Below, piece by piece: positions 48,518 to 61,263 of a stretch of DNA of 64,000 nt. The notes under the pieces are model-generated. The model had not been told where the DNA came from. It saw only the letters and a list, made by a program, of their open reading frames with translations, and made no database searches. The stretch is from the NCBI GenBank assembly GCA_013399305.1, contig VXAI01000116.1, forward strand, positions 227,617 to 291,616, read 5' to 3'. A program made the position numbers and the translations under genes. Every line of letters starts with the position of its first letter. Within the stretch, counting starts at the first letter, position 1. Source of the DNA: Rostratula benghalensis (taxonomy: Eukaryota > Chordata > Aves > Charadriiformes > Rostratulidae).

Positions 48518-51059
48518 CTTTTGTAATGAAAAGGATGAAGGAAAGGAGAAAAGTAGCCTTCTAATTACTCTACTATTTCCACTCAGAGAAAGCAGGCAGA
48601 ATCCATGCAGCAATGGCAAATGCTCTAGCTGTAAATTTTCATCTCCACCCAGGCTACCCTCAAAGCTGCAGCATCAGCTGTTCATATGTAATATACTTAT
48701 GCCTTCAAACTAATCAGCAGGAGGGTGGTTAACTGGTAAACTGGCTGGTCATTTTTAATCTCAGAAATTATAATCTATCATCTCCCTTCTGCCAGATGCT
48801 TAAGCACCTTGTTTTGGCAGAAGGGGCATGAACAGCTGGGGATGGACTGTTGGAAACTCCTAAAGGGCATCAACTGGCAGCAGATGACACTTCTCCCTAA
48901 GCAGCGCGTCTATTTCAGAGCATCCCCAATGCCTCCCACCTCCCAGTGGGCTGGATGCTGAACCAGCTGCCGATGTGCCCGTGTGACAATAGGGAAGAAA
49001 ACTGTGACACATTATCCCTTAACCATTTTCTTGCACCTGTTGTCAGCCGTGCTTACAGGAAGAAAGAAATAAGTCCTGTCTGCAGTCCTCAATACTTGCC
49101 TCCATGTTGCACAACAGATTTATGCTAATTTCAGGGACAGAGATACCACTGCATCCATTGAGGGAAATTAGAGGTCCTATTTACACTTTTAGACCCTAAA
49201 TTCTGAAATTTTACTGAAGGATGTTTCCTCTCCAAGACTGTCAGTATAAATATTTGTCCCTTATATAGATTAAAGAAAGAAGACCTGAAAATGACACCCA
49301 CTGGCTTATACGTTGTCCTAGGAAGGTTACTGATTGGTACAATTTTACATTTTTCTTATCAATTGACTATGTCTTAGTGTTTTGAACTTTGAATCCATTA
49401 TGTACATTGCACACTGATTCACACCATAATATGCAAATTGATTCATATGTTTTAAAAATAGTCTAAGATTACGTAACCTCCTGGATTTTCATATTTATTT
49501 TTATGTCCTCATTAAGGAGGTCTTCCATATGAAGGAGTCCCATGACCTGCTTACTCTCAGATGTAATATTCTTTCCCTACAGAAGAGAGTTCCTACACTG
49601 GAACTTGATTTCTAAAGACTTCACCAGCTTCTTTTCAATAGCTGGTGCAGTGACACCAGAAATCCTCATCAGACAAGTGATTTTCTTTTCCACTCTCATT
49701 GAAGAAGTTGATAATGCAGCTGAAAGCTAAAATCAGCTTTCTTTGACTTTCAATGGGAAGATGCTGCAATAAAAAAAAAATAAACCCAACCATTTATTAA
49801 TTACTATATCAGAAGTTGGATAATTTGAAGTTTGACAGTAAAGGCCAATAACATCTCAACACTAAAACCCCCAAAATTCTGCATTCTTAGGAGAAGACTG
49901 AATTGTTTTCCCAGGTGAGATCATTCAGAAAACCTAGAATTAATTTTCAGACTGTTTCAGGGAGACCAAGCGCATAATCTAAATAAAGAAATTATTAGCC
50001 ACAGTGAATTGACTTTACTCTGTTTACAGAAACACGTTGGACTTGCAAGAAAAGCTCACTTCAAGTGTCAAGATGTGAAATTGCTAAGTTATTTTGATTA
50101 CTGGATTCCCCACAACCAGTAAGTTTGCAGGCCATGTAAAACTGTTCTCCGTATGATCAAAGAGAAATTACTGCTGTTTTGGCTTGCTCTCAATTCTTTG
50201 TAAAAATTTTATTTTTTAATTTATAAACACATCCTTAATTTGGCCATGCTCTAACATGTAGGTTTTTAGTTTCAGCATTTGTTAACAAAGTTGCATTTTT
50301 TTATGTTTTAGAAAAGGACAAGTTGAGTCAGATATGTAAAATGCAATCCTTATGAAAAGAGAAAGAGCAATAGCAATTTTTAACATTTTATAAACCAAAG
50401 TAATGGAAAAGGAAGATATTTACCATTTGGTCCTGTAACTCCAGGAATCTCCCTATTTTATTCATTCTGGCCTGAAGAGGGGCCTTGTTTTGGTGTAAGA
50501 ATCTTGTTTAAGGAATTTTTCTCATCTTGACACAGAAGCTCCTAACTGCTAGCACATTACTTCCCCCAAACTGAACACTTTCTTGTGATCTTTATGTCCC
50601 CTGGAGAAACACTCCTAAAACGCAAGTGAAAAGGGAGTGCTAGGGAGCCGGGTTTAGGCAGACAAGGTCATGCTTTGTGTGCTTCATCAAGTATAGAAAA
50701 CCACACATTTTTACAATTAAAAGGTAAGTTCACAATAAGAGGAGAAATAAATACTGCTTTCTGTACTGCATTCAAAAAGTAGCCCCTTACCAACTCAGCT
50801 TTTTGCACAGAAGTGCCTCACACAGTAAATACTCATTTGAAAATAGGACCACCATCCAGAGCTATGTTCTTGGTATGTATTTTGGCTTGCTTTAAAGTAA
50901 AATAAAATAACATATATTTAGCTTTAAAATGGCACATATTTGGCACAGTTTTGATGAATAGGAGTTTACCATGTGGGTATTACTTTCTACAGAAAATAGA
51001 CTATTCTAAAGAAATAACAAGAGCAGGATGCTTTCTAATATGTTCCAAAAGGAGAGAAA

Positions 51060-51100
51060 ACAAACACACACACACAGAGACAAACAAACAAACAAACAAA
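51060..51100. repeat. Compound microsatellite (CA)n-(AAAC)n
   Basis: About six CA units (51064-51076), GAGA, then five AAAC units (51081-51100). It is embedded in an open frame (50951-51331), which explains that frame's repetitive THTETNKQTNK stretch. Confidence 0.9.
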
Positions 51101-53597
51101 GGACTTTGTTCTGCAAATACTTGCACATGTGTGAAAATAGCACTCCACTGCCTCCATGCCAGTTGTTATTTTTGCAGGAAGGAGGACCCATTAACTTCTG
51201 ACAGGACTAATATTAATGCCATCAAAGTAACAGGTAGTCAAATAACTCCCACAGGTGTAAACCAACCATTTCTCTTTCTTTGGAAACTATCTTTCATCAA
51301 TACAATAGAAGATTCAAAGGATGCACACTGACACATGCACACAGACTCCCATTCCATGCCTTTAACACATACCATAGAAGAAGGTTGGGTCAACAGGTCC
51401 CACAAATCCCATTATTGCTGATGGTGTACTTGCAGGGGAAGATTGGCAGGAGGCTTTGTGATGCAGGCAGACTTTGTGGGGTAGGTTAGGATTAGGCAGG
51501 AAATGAAGACCTATTTAAAGAGTTCTTCCTGCATCACTCCGGCCAATGCAGCCAACACCATTTTGGCCACTCCTGTTACTCCTGTGTCTTGATATCAAAC
51601 ATGTTTCTTATGAATCTTCTTGAAAGTTTATGTGCACTTTTAACATTCTGAGTGAGCAACGCAGTCCTCAGTGTTGGTCTGGAAAATGCAATTGGAATCA
51701 CTGGAGAATAATTATAAAGAATATAGAAAGAAGCAATTGCCAAGAACATTTGTATTATGATTTCAAAGTCTAACCAAGCCTCTCCTCCATCAGTAGTGAA
51801 AACAAGGAGACAGGAGGAGAATAACAACAGAAGGGATAAGAAAGAGAAGCAGCTGGAAGAAATAAGCAGGAAGCCCCAGAATGGAAACTCTCTTGGCAGG
51901 ATCTGTGGAAAATAGATCCATATCCATAGAGTTCAATTGTATAAAATAATCCATTACCAAATGAAGGTTTAAATAATGTGCATATTTAAGTTTTACTATC
52001 ACCTATTCTGCTCAGGTAAAGGAAACAAATGGACCTTTGAGTGTTTAGAGAATAGTCCAAATAACGGTCAAATGAAATTGATTTCTTCCTCTGCCTGATG
52101 TACTTGGTCTCTTCAGGTTTTGCACATGGAGACTGTCTCACAGATTCACTCTGTTTGACAGAGTACTTGTGACTTCTCGAAAGTCTTATCAGCACTGAGA
52201 TGTGCAAAAGTGGGACCTAGTAGTGGAAAGTACAAGAAACAATGCCAAAAGTATTTAAGTTAAAAAAAGAAGAAACAAAACAAAAACCCACCACGAACCA
52301 TCATGTTCTCAAACCAACATAAAACTGACCACATAAAATATCCTTCATAATTACTCCTCAAGTTACTTATAAAGCAGATAAACCCAAGTCTGCCATGAGC
52401 CAGCTCTACATGATAAATCCATGCAACCTAAAAACTAACATGTAGTGTTCACACCTGAAGATGTACAAGTACACTGAACAGCAGAGGCAGCCACTTTACA
52501 ACTTCTTAATGACATTGTGATGAGATACTAATACTGAATATTTTTCCTGTGGGCAAAAAAATTTAGGCAAGTCTAAAACAGATCAGTTACGTGAATTGTT
52601 TTTGACATGTCCACTTTTTGTTGGTTCTGATCAATGCCTCGAACACAAGCTGTGACTGTGGTAGTACACTCTAACAGATTGCCTCAGTTTCCTTATCTTG
52701 AAATTTAGAATGATACTGAATACTTTTACAACCTCTATTTATCTACTATTTTGTTTAAGTTTAAAGCTATAGAAAAATATATGTATCACTTGGTGCTAAA
52801 AGTGCAGCAGCAATTATACATTAGATTGATCAGTATCAGAGGTACAGCAGCTTAACTCACCCTGGGCAAAGTTACACCAAACTGAATACAGACAGAATTA
52901 TATGACTTTGTCACACCGTCAGCTGCAAATCTAACTGCAAGCTCTAGTCACAGAGGAAAAACAAAGAACTACAAATTGTCTTTAAGTGAAAGCATTTTTA
53001 GGTAATATCACAAATATAGGTATTCAGATTTTGCATAACTGGCCAGTGAAAATGGCTGAAATTGAAGCATGACATGGAACACTGGAAGGTAAAAGCAAAC
53101 AGGGTCAGTTAGGATCCTTCCATGAGAAGGAAGCTAAAGGATGAAGTCGTGAGTGATACGTCTCTTGAGCTTCCTAGCTAATTCTTGTTATCATGAATGA
53201 ATCATATTGAAAATGCTTTTCAATTTTAAGACATTATGTGCATTAGAGAAATATGTCACCTTCCCTATTTACTGCCATTAGACATTAAAGTACAATTATA
53301 GTCATTAAAATTACTATGAAGGCATGCATTTCATTTTTGAACCACTGTAACTACTTAGAATAAAAGCTATTTATTTTTATTTTTTAAAAGTAGGTTGGGA
53401 TTTTTTCTTTTTTACGTCCTTCCTTTTTCTCTTCAGCTCTTTGCAGAAGCAATGGAGCTATATAAAAAGCCTCAGTCCTATGGTGGCTCAAGTTAGCAGC
53501 AATATTGTAATGTCACTTTCTGTTGCAAAAAATTGATTAAAAGCAAAGATGACAGCTTGACATTCAGATCACAGGCACAGTTACAGAGCTGGCATGT

Positions 53598-53611
53598 AAA
53601 AAAAAAAAAAA
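53598..53611. repeat. Poly-A tract (14 A)
   Basis: Fourteen consecutive A. Simple repeat. Confidence 0.9.
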
Positions 53612-55327
53612 GATATTCTTATTGGACATGGAATTCTCTGAGATAATAAATACGGAAACCTATAATGACATTTTCGGTCAGTCTCCTGAATATAATTAAT
53701 AATCAAACAGTCTGCTGTTTCACAACCTTGGCTGCAATATACAGTTATACATAGGCAGGTTTCCCAAATCACCGCACCAGCAACACAAATAAAAAGTGCG
53801 ATGTACAGATGGATGTGAACTTTTGGAAAAAGCAAGGAATTCTAGCAGAAATGCAGAAACGGGTGAGCATTAGAAAGCTTCCACCTTTTATCTACTTCTG
53901 TTAGCTAAATCTGTGGTTGAGAAGACAGGGCAAGAATGAAGAATGTCATTGCCCTACAGAGGGTGTCAGCCCACGGAAACACAGCCTCACCCTGATTTCA
54001 GAGCAGCACCAAGCACCAAAAGTCCAGGAGTGTTACCTGTCTCCAATTAAAAAATGTTCCTCTACCTTACAGCATGTCTTTTAAAGTTGGCAAATCCAAT
54101 GCAACCAGTGGCCTGAGTCTCTGAAAGCTTCTGAGAGACAAATAGAGGTTGTCTATACTTAATACTATAAGCCAATTTCATATTCACTAAATTTGAATAT
54201 GTACAGTGTTATGTATGTGATGTAAAGTCATGGGATCCTCCTAAACAATGTTTTTATAATTCTGTGATCCTCTTAAGATGCATGCAGTTGAGTACTACCT
54301 GTCTCAAAGTCCAATTTCCCCAATGGGTCCAGTGATGGCTATGTACATAAGATTGCATCTTGATCTAATAGCTTGGAAAATCATTCCACATTCATAATGG
54401 AAGTGACAAAAAGAAACAATAAAAAGCAAATAATACAGAAATATTAGCTGTTACAAACTTGAAAATATTCTATTCTGCTTTACTTACACATAATGCAAAG
54501 CTGCTTCACTGTAGCTCCATTAGCACTTCCCCTACCTTAGCTACAGTATATGTCTGCTGATATGGGATTGTGTTCTGTGCGTTATGGCTGGTTATATATT
54601 TCTCAAAAGTTAATCCACTTTGAAATTTATTAAGCACTAAAACTAAAATTCTATTAACCTTAATGGGATTTACACAAGGGAATTCACACTTAATATGGAT
54701 GCAACACTGATGCTTAAAACTGTTGCCAGGATAAGAAAAAAGACAGACTTAGTGTAGTTAAAGCAAAGCCATCACATTTTCTATTTATGTAGCCCTTCAC
54801 AAGGGTAATCCTCTGTGTATTAAGGAGAAAAGAAAAAGCCACAGACTGGTTAGTATTTAAGCTTCTCAGATGCCAAGTGAGATAACTGTATTTGCCAATA
54901 AAGGGTTGTCTTATTGGTGTGAGATTAATAAACATTCATAGAAGGAATGGAAGACATTATCTTCAGTTTTCTTATGGGTCCTGAAAGTGCTATTGCTCAC
55001 ATTTCCTACTATATAATGCTGTACAATAACACTGCTGTTGGAATACATTCCCTGTAATATAATATACATGTAATATAATGAATACAAATTCACATTCTCC
55101 CTCTACCAGTAATTCCTCACAACCAAGCTAAAGCAAAACTCCTCAGATTTTTCTTAAGAGAGTATTCATCCTTATTGTTTTCTGGGTAAAATGAATTGTG
55201 AACTAGCCTCTAAATCATCTAGTTATCACGTGGGAGATGATTTACTTCATTTGGAAAGGCTGAGTAATCTCTGAATATGTGATCCTGAATTCAGTTTTCC
55301 AAGATGAAATTTATTGGATGCAAAGTA

Positions 55328-55590
55328 TAGAATCATAGAATGGTTAGAGTTGGAAGGGACCTGAAAGATCATCAAGTTACAACTCCCCTGCCATGGGTAG
55401 GGACACCTCCCACTAGACCGGGTTGCTCAAAGCCCCATCCAGCCTGGCCTTGAACACATCCAGGAGTGGAGCAGCCACAGCTTCTCTGGGCTCTTTCATT
55501 TTAAAACCATTACCCCTCATCCTATTACTACACTCCCCAATAAAGAGTCCCTCCCCATCTCTCCTGTGGGCCCCCCTTCAGGTGCTGGAA
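55328..55590 (-). mobile_element. CR1 LINE 3'-end fragment with internal deletion
   Basis: On the plus strand it begins AGAATCATAGAATGGTTAGA, GTTGGAAGGGACC, then CCCCTGCCATGGGTAGGGAC, CTAGACCGGGTTGCTCAAAG and GCCTTGAACACATCCAGG, the reverse complement of the classic CR1 3' UTR and ORF2 end. At about 55491 the sequence passes from CTTCTCTGGG straight to CTCTTTCATTTTAAAACCAT. The family normally has about 85-90 bp here (the block encoding the HWNRLPREVV-like segment), so this copy has an internal deletion. It stops near GGTGCTGGAA (55590), a 5' truncation. AAAGTA occurs on both sides (55322-55327 and 55591-55596), a possible 6-bp target-site duplication. It is a different subfamily from the copy at 40035-41705. 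Confidence 0.92.
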
Positions 55591-57420
55591 AAAGTACCAA
55601 AATGTGAGATTGCTGTAAAGGTGAGAATTCAATGGGAGAGCATAGGAGGTCCTGAGTTTCGTTCCAAGACAACCACTTAGTGGCAGGTACATCAAAGTTA
55701 GGGCTGCACAGAAAAACAGAGAGAACCTGGGGCTTGATGTCTTACCTGTGCCAGAGAGGAATGGCATTTGGAGCAGACTGTGTTGCAGAACTGATAGCAG
55801 AAGAGGAAGAGCATTTTGGCTCCTGCAGGTACAATCGAAGGACTGCCTGGGCTTTCAGGCTTTGTGGGATGACACATAGGAACTATAACAAGCAAGTTAA
55901 CTCTTCTGAAGATGGCCTCAGTTAAAAAGTTGTCTTTGAAGTAGCTGCGTGATTTTCAAAGTGGCATTTTGGGTACTCATAGGATAGAAAGGTTGAATTA
56001 TTTGTGCTGGCACTTTGTCCTAGGAGTACAATTCATTCAAAGCAAGCAATGTTATCCAGGTGGTGTCTTGCTCTAGCAACCTCTCCAATGAAAACATTTG
56101 TAACACTGAGGTCTAATCTTCTGCAGAATAAAATCAAATAAAAGCCCTTGGAACAATCATGAAGGAAATAGAAAAATAAAATCTTGTGTAAATTACTAGA
56201 AAAATCTCAGACTTCACGAGGCTCCTAATTCAGATTCCCTGACATAAAAATAGCAGCCTGAAATGAAACTACTGAAATAATGCTGTAGTACAAATAAATT
56301 GGTACTTTCAGAATAAACCATATAGTAAATGCACTTGATATACTGACATTAACATGATGAAATTTCACATGACAAAAAAAAAATAATGAAATCACTTCCT
56401 TTCTTATGTTACTTTTCTTTCATTAGGAATTAAATATTCACAAAATAAAGGGTTTCTCGTGCTTTTAGTATCTTTGCCCTTCTGTGGCAATAAAACTCAG
56501 ATATCCTAACACTACCATAAAGCTTTCTAATATGGATTTGCAGCTAGTAGTCTGGTTTGTTATTCCATTCATGTCATTCTACCCAGAGGTATTTTGAAGA
56601 CAGCCATTTTAAAGCCACTAAAGTTGAGTTCCTCTCCATGCAACATGATCTGCTGTGTGGATATTCTTCATTAGTTAAGATAAGCTATGCAAAAATCTGA
56701 AAATGAAATTAGACAATGCAGAGATGAATTTAATAGTAACTATGTTGTGAACACAGAGGTAATTTTATTTTGGTCTTATTTTTGATGTAGTCCTTTTTTT
56801 ACATAGGCCCTGGGTAAAAAGTACCAAAGCCTTTGGAAAGGACACTGCCAAACTGTTTCCAAGCTTCACCCGAAAGATCTGCCTTGCTACCACATCTCAG
56901 AGCTCTATGCTGTTCACAGTAATCACTGAGTCTTTGCAATAAAATCTCCTAATGCCCATATGTGGCAAGCATTTGCTGTTTACATAGCCATTAGCCAATC
57001 TTTCCAGAAGATTTCTTCCTTGTATGCCATTTTCTTACTCGGGTTACAAGTGCAAAAAACAGAGGCCTGTAGTAATATGTTTTAACAGGCAGAAACTCAA
57101 ACATGAAGTCACAATTTTTTCAGATGTGCTTTTCAGCATAGTCTTAGGGCAAGAGAAAAAGCAATATTTTTTTTCTGCTTTCATGGCAAGATTTTGTTTA
57201 AAAGATATTTTCTTCAGGCTGAGATCTACACTGCAAGCAAGATTTAATCAAGAATTACATTGCTTAATAATGTTTTGCAGAGCTTTGATTGATTGATTCA
57301 GCCTTCCCTTAGTCATATGACAAATGAATGGAATAAAGGATGAATAGTTTCCCTATCTGGTCTCTCCATGCTCTGTGGTGTTCACACCAGCCTTAGAAAA
57401 ACTGCCTTTTAAGAATAGTC

Positions 57421-57443
57421 AAAAAAAAAAAAAAAAAAAAAAA
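57421..57443. repeat. Poly-A tract (23 A)
   Basis: Twenty-three consecutive A, the longest homopolymer in the window. No polyadenylation signal or retroposed gene sequence was seen just upstream. Confidence 0.95.
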
Positions 57444-58263
57444 GGTTAGAGCCTATCACAAACTACTGTTTCAAAGAAACATGCAAATCTTTCCTTGTTC
57501 CATATTCTCCCTAGCCTCCCACTACATTTATTAAATTACAGGGTATTAATAGAAACTAAATAAAGCATTCTGAAAAGACAGATTCCAAAGATCCAAAATT
57601 CAAATGCCAAATAGAGAGCATGCAATTAGGTTCTTAAATAATTCTTATCACATTTCATGCTAATATTAGCACTTTCAAAAAACAATAGAAAACTTCAATA
57701 TTCCCAGAGACACACCATTGAAACAGCATATGGAAGCACAGCAAAAGAATCTTGCTGAATTCTTATATTTTGATGTTAAGCATGAATAATATTTATCTCC
57801 AGTTGCAATAGTAAAAATCATTGTGCACTCCAAAAAGAATTTGTAATATTTACATGGTGATACTGAGAAAAATGTAGGTTTTCTTCAGAACTCATGCAAT
57901 TGCAAAAGTGAGGCTTTTCTGCTCAGATTTTTGACAGAGCAAAAATTGAACTTTTATTCATATGAAAATAAAATATAAACTTTTACATAATTTGGCTCTT
58001 CAAGTACATACGCAGATGAGCATTTGTCTCTCCTCATTGCTTTTTAAAACCTTTATGTCTATCCAGGTCCCATAGCCTTACAGATTTTAATGGCCTTAAT
58101 GAAGAAAAAGACCATTGTTATTCAATTTGACTCAAGCAGATCTCCATTCAGAATGACAATGTCGCTGTTCACAATGCTATTGTTAGAGTTGTGTCATCCT
58201 ATTTTAAATCTTGTTTTTCAGGAGTTTTTAACTTGCAAGTAATTTTTCTTCCTTGTATCTCAG

Positions 58264-58382
58264 ACTTAGCAAATAAATTTGGTCAGTTGATTTGTCAGTC
58301 AGTCTGTCTGTCTGTATGTCTATTATCTATGCACACAGTCTACATTCCTGCAGTACACGGTGCCAACTCACAGAATCGTCTG
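58264..58382 (+). other. Exon-like cassette containing a microsatellite (weak candidate)
   Basis: A strong acceptor (AATTTTTCTTCCTTGTATCT then CAG, ending 58263) and a strong donor (CTG|GTGAGT, donor from 58383) frame 119 bp. One frame, starting at 58266, is open throughout, but it runs through a GTCT microsatellite and encodes a repetitive SVCLSVCL stretch. No family is recognised. A non-coding exon is possible; chance is likely. Confidence 0.15.
58294..58324. repeat. (GTCT)n microsatellite
   Basis: GTCAGTCA followed by three to four GTCT units and GTATGTCTAT. Simple repeat with two mutated units. Confidence 0.85.
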
Positions 58383-61251
58383 GTGAGTTATTCAGAATAC
58401 CATTGTATACCACTCAAAATCACTGTTCTAAAAATTGGGGTTTGGTAAATGATATATCCACTATACAGTGAAATTATTTTGGATTTCCTGATGACAAAAG
58501 GAATCTAATTGAATACCTGTAGGACTGAGGTTTAAATATTTGCTTCTTATGGCTTGTGTTTCTTTGCATACAATAAATTTCCAAGACCTTTCTCATCCAG
58601 AATGGGTATGTAATAAGGTATCACAAGCTGAGTGAGATCACAAATCTTCTATTGATTTAATATCTTATAATGTATTAAGCAATTTTACCACGTTCAGTAA
58701 CATATTCTGTATTGAAGTTGATTACATACCAGAGTAAGTGCATGAAAATAAAGTTTACATTTTCTACAAATGCAAATGTATGAAGGACCAGATCCTCATA
58801 ACTCCGATTGTCAGGTTACATCAAGGAAGGCAAAGGGAATACAGGACTCATCTTTTTTGCTAAGTGAGAAAAAGAATGAAATAATTTTAAGAGGGAATGG
58901 ATCCCTAAAGAGTGCGAGCATCATTCCTCAAAGGTTATCTTGTCCTTTACTCAGCTCCTTTTGAGAATTGTCTTGTGGGCAGTCCCAGGGGACTGAGACT
59001 TTGGTGCACTATCTGCACCATACTTGTGCGCTATCTCCATAAACACAAATATTCCACCGTCTTCTTTTCATATTAGAAGTACTTTGACCTCAGAGAGGGG
59101 GGATCATCTGTGATTGTGAATGCCTGATTACCACCCTTGAAGAGTGTCAGCACATCTACAGCACAGCTCAGCTCTCACACCTTCTACATCCTACATTCCC
59201 ACAGGATTTTCTTTAGCTAACCCAAATAGTCCATCTGCCTTGCATGTGGTTGGAATGTGAAGAGCTTTTCTGTTTCATAAATCTGATCACTACGCTGTTG
59301 CTCCTACTAATTAATGGTACTAGAACAGCTGCCTTAGATATAAATCTTCTTTAATTCCATGGGCTGTATTTGTAACCTTAAAATGTATTTTCTGCTGTCT
59401 AAGTCATCCAAACCAGTAATAGACGGTAACATGGAGTTAGATACTATGTCAACATGATATCAAATATTCACTTTAGTGTGTGGAGTTTGAAAAAACATAC
59501 ACCAAGAACTACCTGGAGCAGGAATGAAAGTTGGGTATTATCTGAGCATCCTCAGCAGTGCAGGTCTCAGACAACAAATTGTTGTATCTAGAAGAATATA
59601 CTGCTTTCTAAGTGCTGGACCAACTGCTGGGAAAAATTGGAAAGTGAGAGCTTGTCCTTTCTCAGACCAGAGAAGACTGAAGGGAAACAGTATGATTGAG
59701 TGCAAGTGAAAAAAAATAATATGTGAACTCCCCTTCCCTCATCTTTCTCTCCTCCCCCTCTTCTGTCAGAACGAAAGGAAGTTTGAATAACTAGTATGAC
59801 TGCAGAAGTCACCAAGAGTACCAGAGCCTAGAGGAAAAGCTCTCAGTCCATGAGAACTACACTCACAGAACCACACCTGATGGACCCAAAATGCTCAGTA
59901 AGTGAAAATGGGATTCCAGAAGAAAATAATTACTTACTGGCTTATGCTTAGATCCTTGCACTGAAGTTGACATCAGAGGTCGGATTAGGTATAGATTTCT
60001 GTGTCATCATTTATTAAAGAGGTGCCTACAACATAGATTTAAATAGTCTCTTCTTCCCTTAGAATTGTTTTTAACATCAGATAAATATATAATCTGTTTT
60101 AGTAAATAAAAAATTTATACACATAGCTGTATCAGCTATATATCTATGAAGAGGGCTGACTTGATTTTCCAATCAGAAAGCTTTTTAACCATGATTTCTT
60201 ATCTCTAAAAGGTGATCATTTTAAGATCACTATTGCAGAAGTGAAAGTTTCCCATTTCCTAGCTGGCAGTACAGTCAGAATATGCTTTGAGCTGACTAGA
60301 TGTATTATCACCTGTCAGCTATTTAGAGCTCCTATTAAGTTAGAAGATAGAACCACAGTGAGTCGGGGAAAATTACATCTGCTTCCAGACATCAAACTGA
60401 CATTTCCTGGAAAGAAAACACCCCACCTGTTCACTGTAGTCTTTGGAGCTGCCAATAGGGCAAGCAGACATTATTCTCAGGATAACCAACTGAAAACAGA
60501 TTAGTGAATATTAAAACTTTGCCACTGCATTATTAACTCCAGTATGTTACTCAGGGCTAGAAGCATTTGTATTAAATATGGCACCTGCTGGATACTATTC
60601 AAGAGAACAAATAAGATTCAGGAATAAGCCCAGAAACAATGACTCTTGGGGGGGTGGGGAGAAGTGCCCTGAAAAAAAGAAAAAAACAAAACAGATTCAT
60701 ATTTTCTTAGTACTTTTACTAGAAAATGTCTTCTCATTGATGCTTAGCACATTCTTATAACATGGCCAATGAGCCTATTAATCCCAGAGCCTGGTTTTAT
60801 GTGATGGAGCAATGAAAATAACTGCAGGTAAGCAGCTTCTTATGTCTCTGTGGATAATTTATCATACTCACAAGCCAGTATTGAGATGTCATCAGGAACT
60901 CAATCAATCAGATCACTAAAATCCTTGGTTCAATTTTCGTAATTTGAATTATATCTTCTGACATATCTTTCCTGCTGATAAAGGAAGGAGTTTGCTAAGC
61001 AACAGCTTTGGCATTTCTCCTTGCAATTTAAACCCTGAAAGCAGTTATAAATACTAGAAAATAAAATGCCTGAGCCATACAAGATATTCAGAAATCTGAT
61101 TCCTGTTAGATTAAAAATTCCTATTGTCATCAATTGAAAAAGATGTAAGCGATGTTTTGCTTGTAGTACCCAATGAAAATACAAGCAGGCATTTTAGGAG
61201 GATTACAAAGCATGTAGTTTACATGCATTTCAAAGACAGACAATTAATTCA

Positions 61252-61263
61252 CTAAATATTTAG
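61252..61263. repeat. Perfect 12-bp AT palindrome
   Basis: CTAAATATTTAG is its own reverse complement and lies in an AT-rich stretch (about 61245-61295) with further TAATATTTAAA-type words. Confidence 0.7.

Larger units (their letters stand above)
44774..55327. other. Unique AT-rich non-coding sequence with simple repeats
   Basis: No CR1 or gene recognised. Open frames on the minus strand at 47370-47714 and 47563-47937 overlap in different phases and match nothing known. Simple repeats at 46164, 48290-48420, 48506, 51060-51100 and 53598 are listed separately. Confidence 0.6.

Noticed and set aside
51060..51100. Short periodic sequence as a CRISPR-like or satellite array
   Set aside because: It is an ordinary compound microsatellite with 2- and 4-base units.
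50951..51331. 126-codon plus-strand open frame with a T/N/K/Q-rich part
   Set aside because: The repetitive part is produced by the CA and AAAC microsatellites at 51060-51100.
57421..57443. Poly-A tracts (also 11574, 35922, 37701) as ends of processed pseudogenes or SINEs
   Set aside because: No retroposed coding or SINE-like sequence and no matching target-site duplications were recognised next to any of them.
60748..60827. Exon-like piece before a good donor (CTGCAG|GTAAGC)
   Set aside because: The upstream acceptor lacks a pyrimidine tract and all frames have stops.
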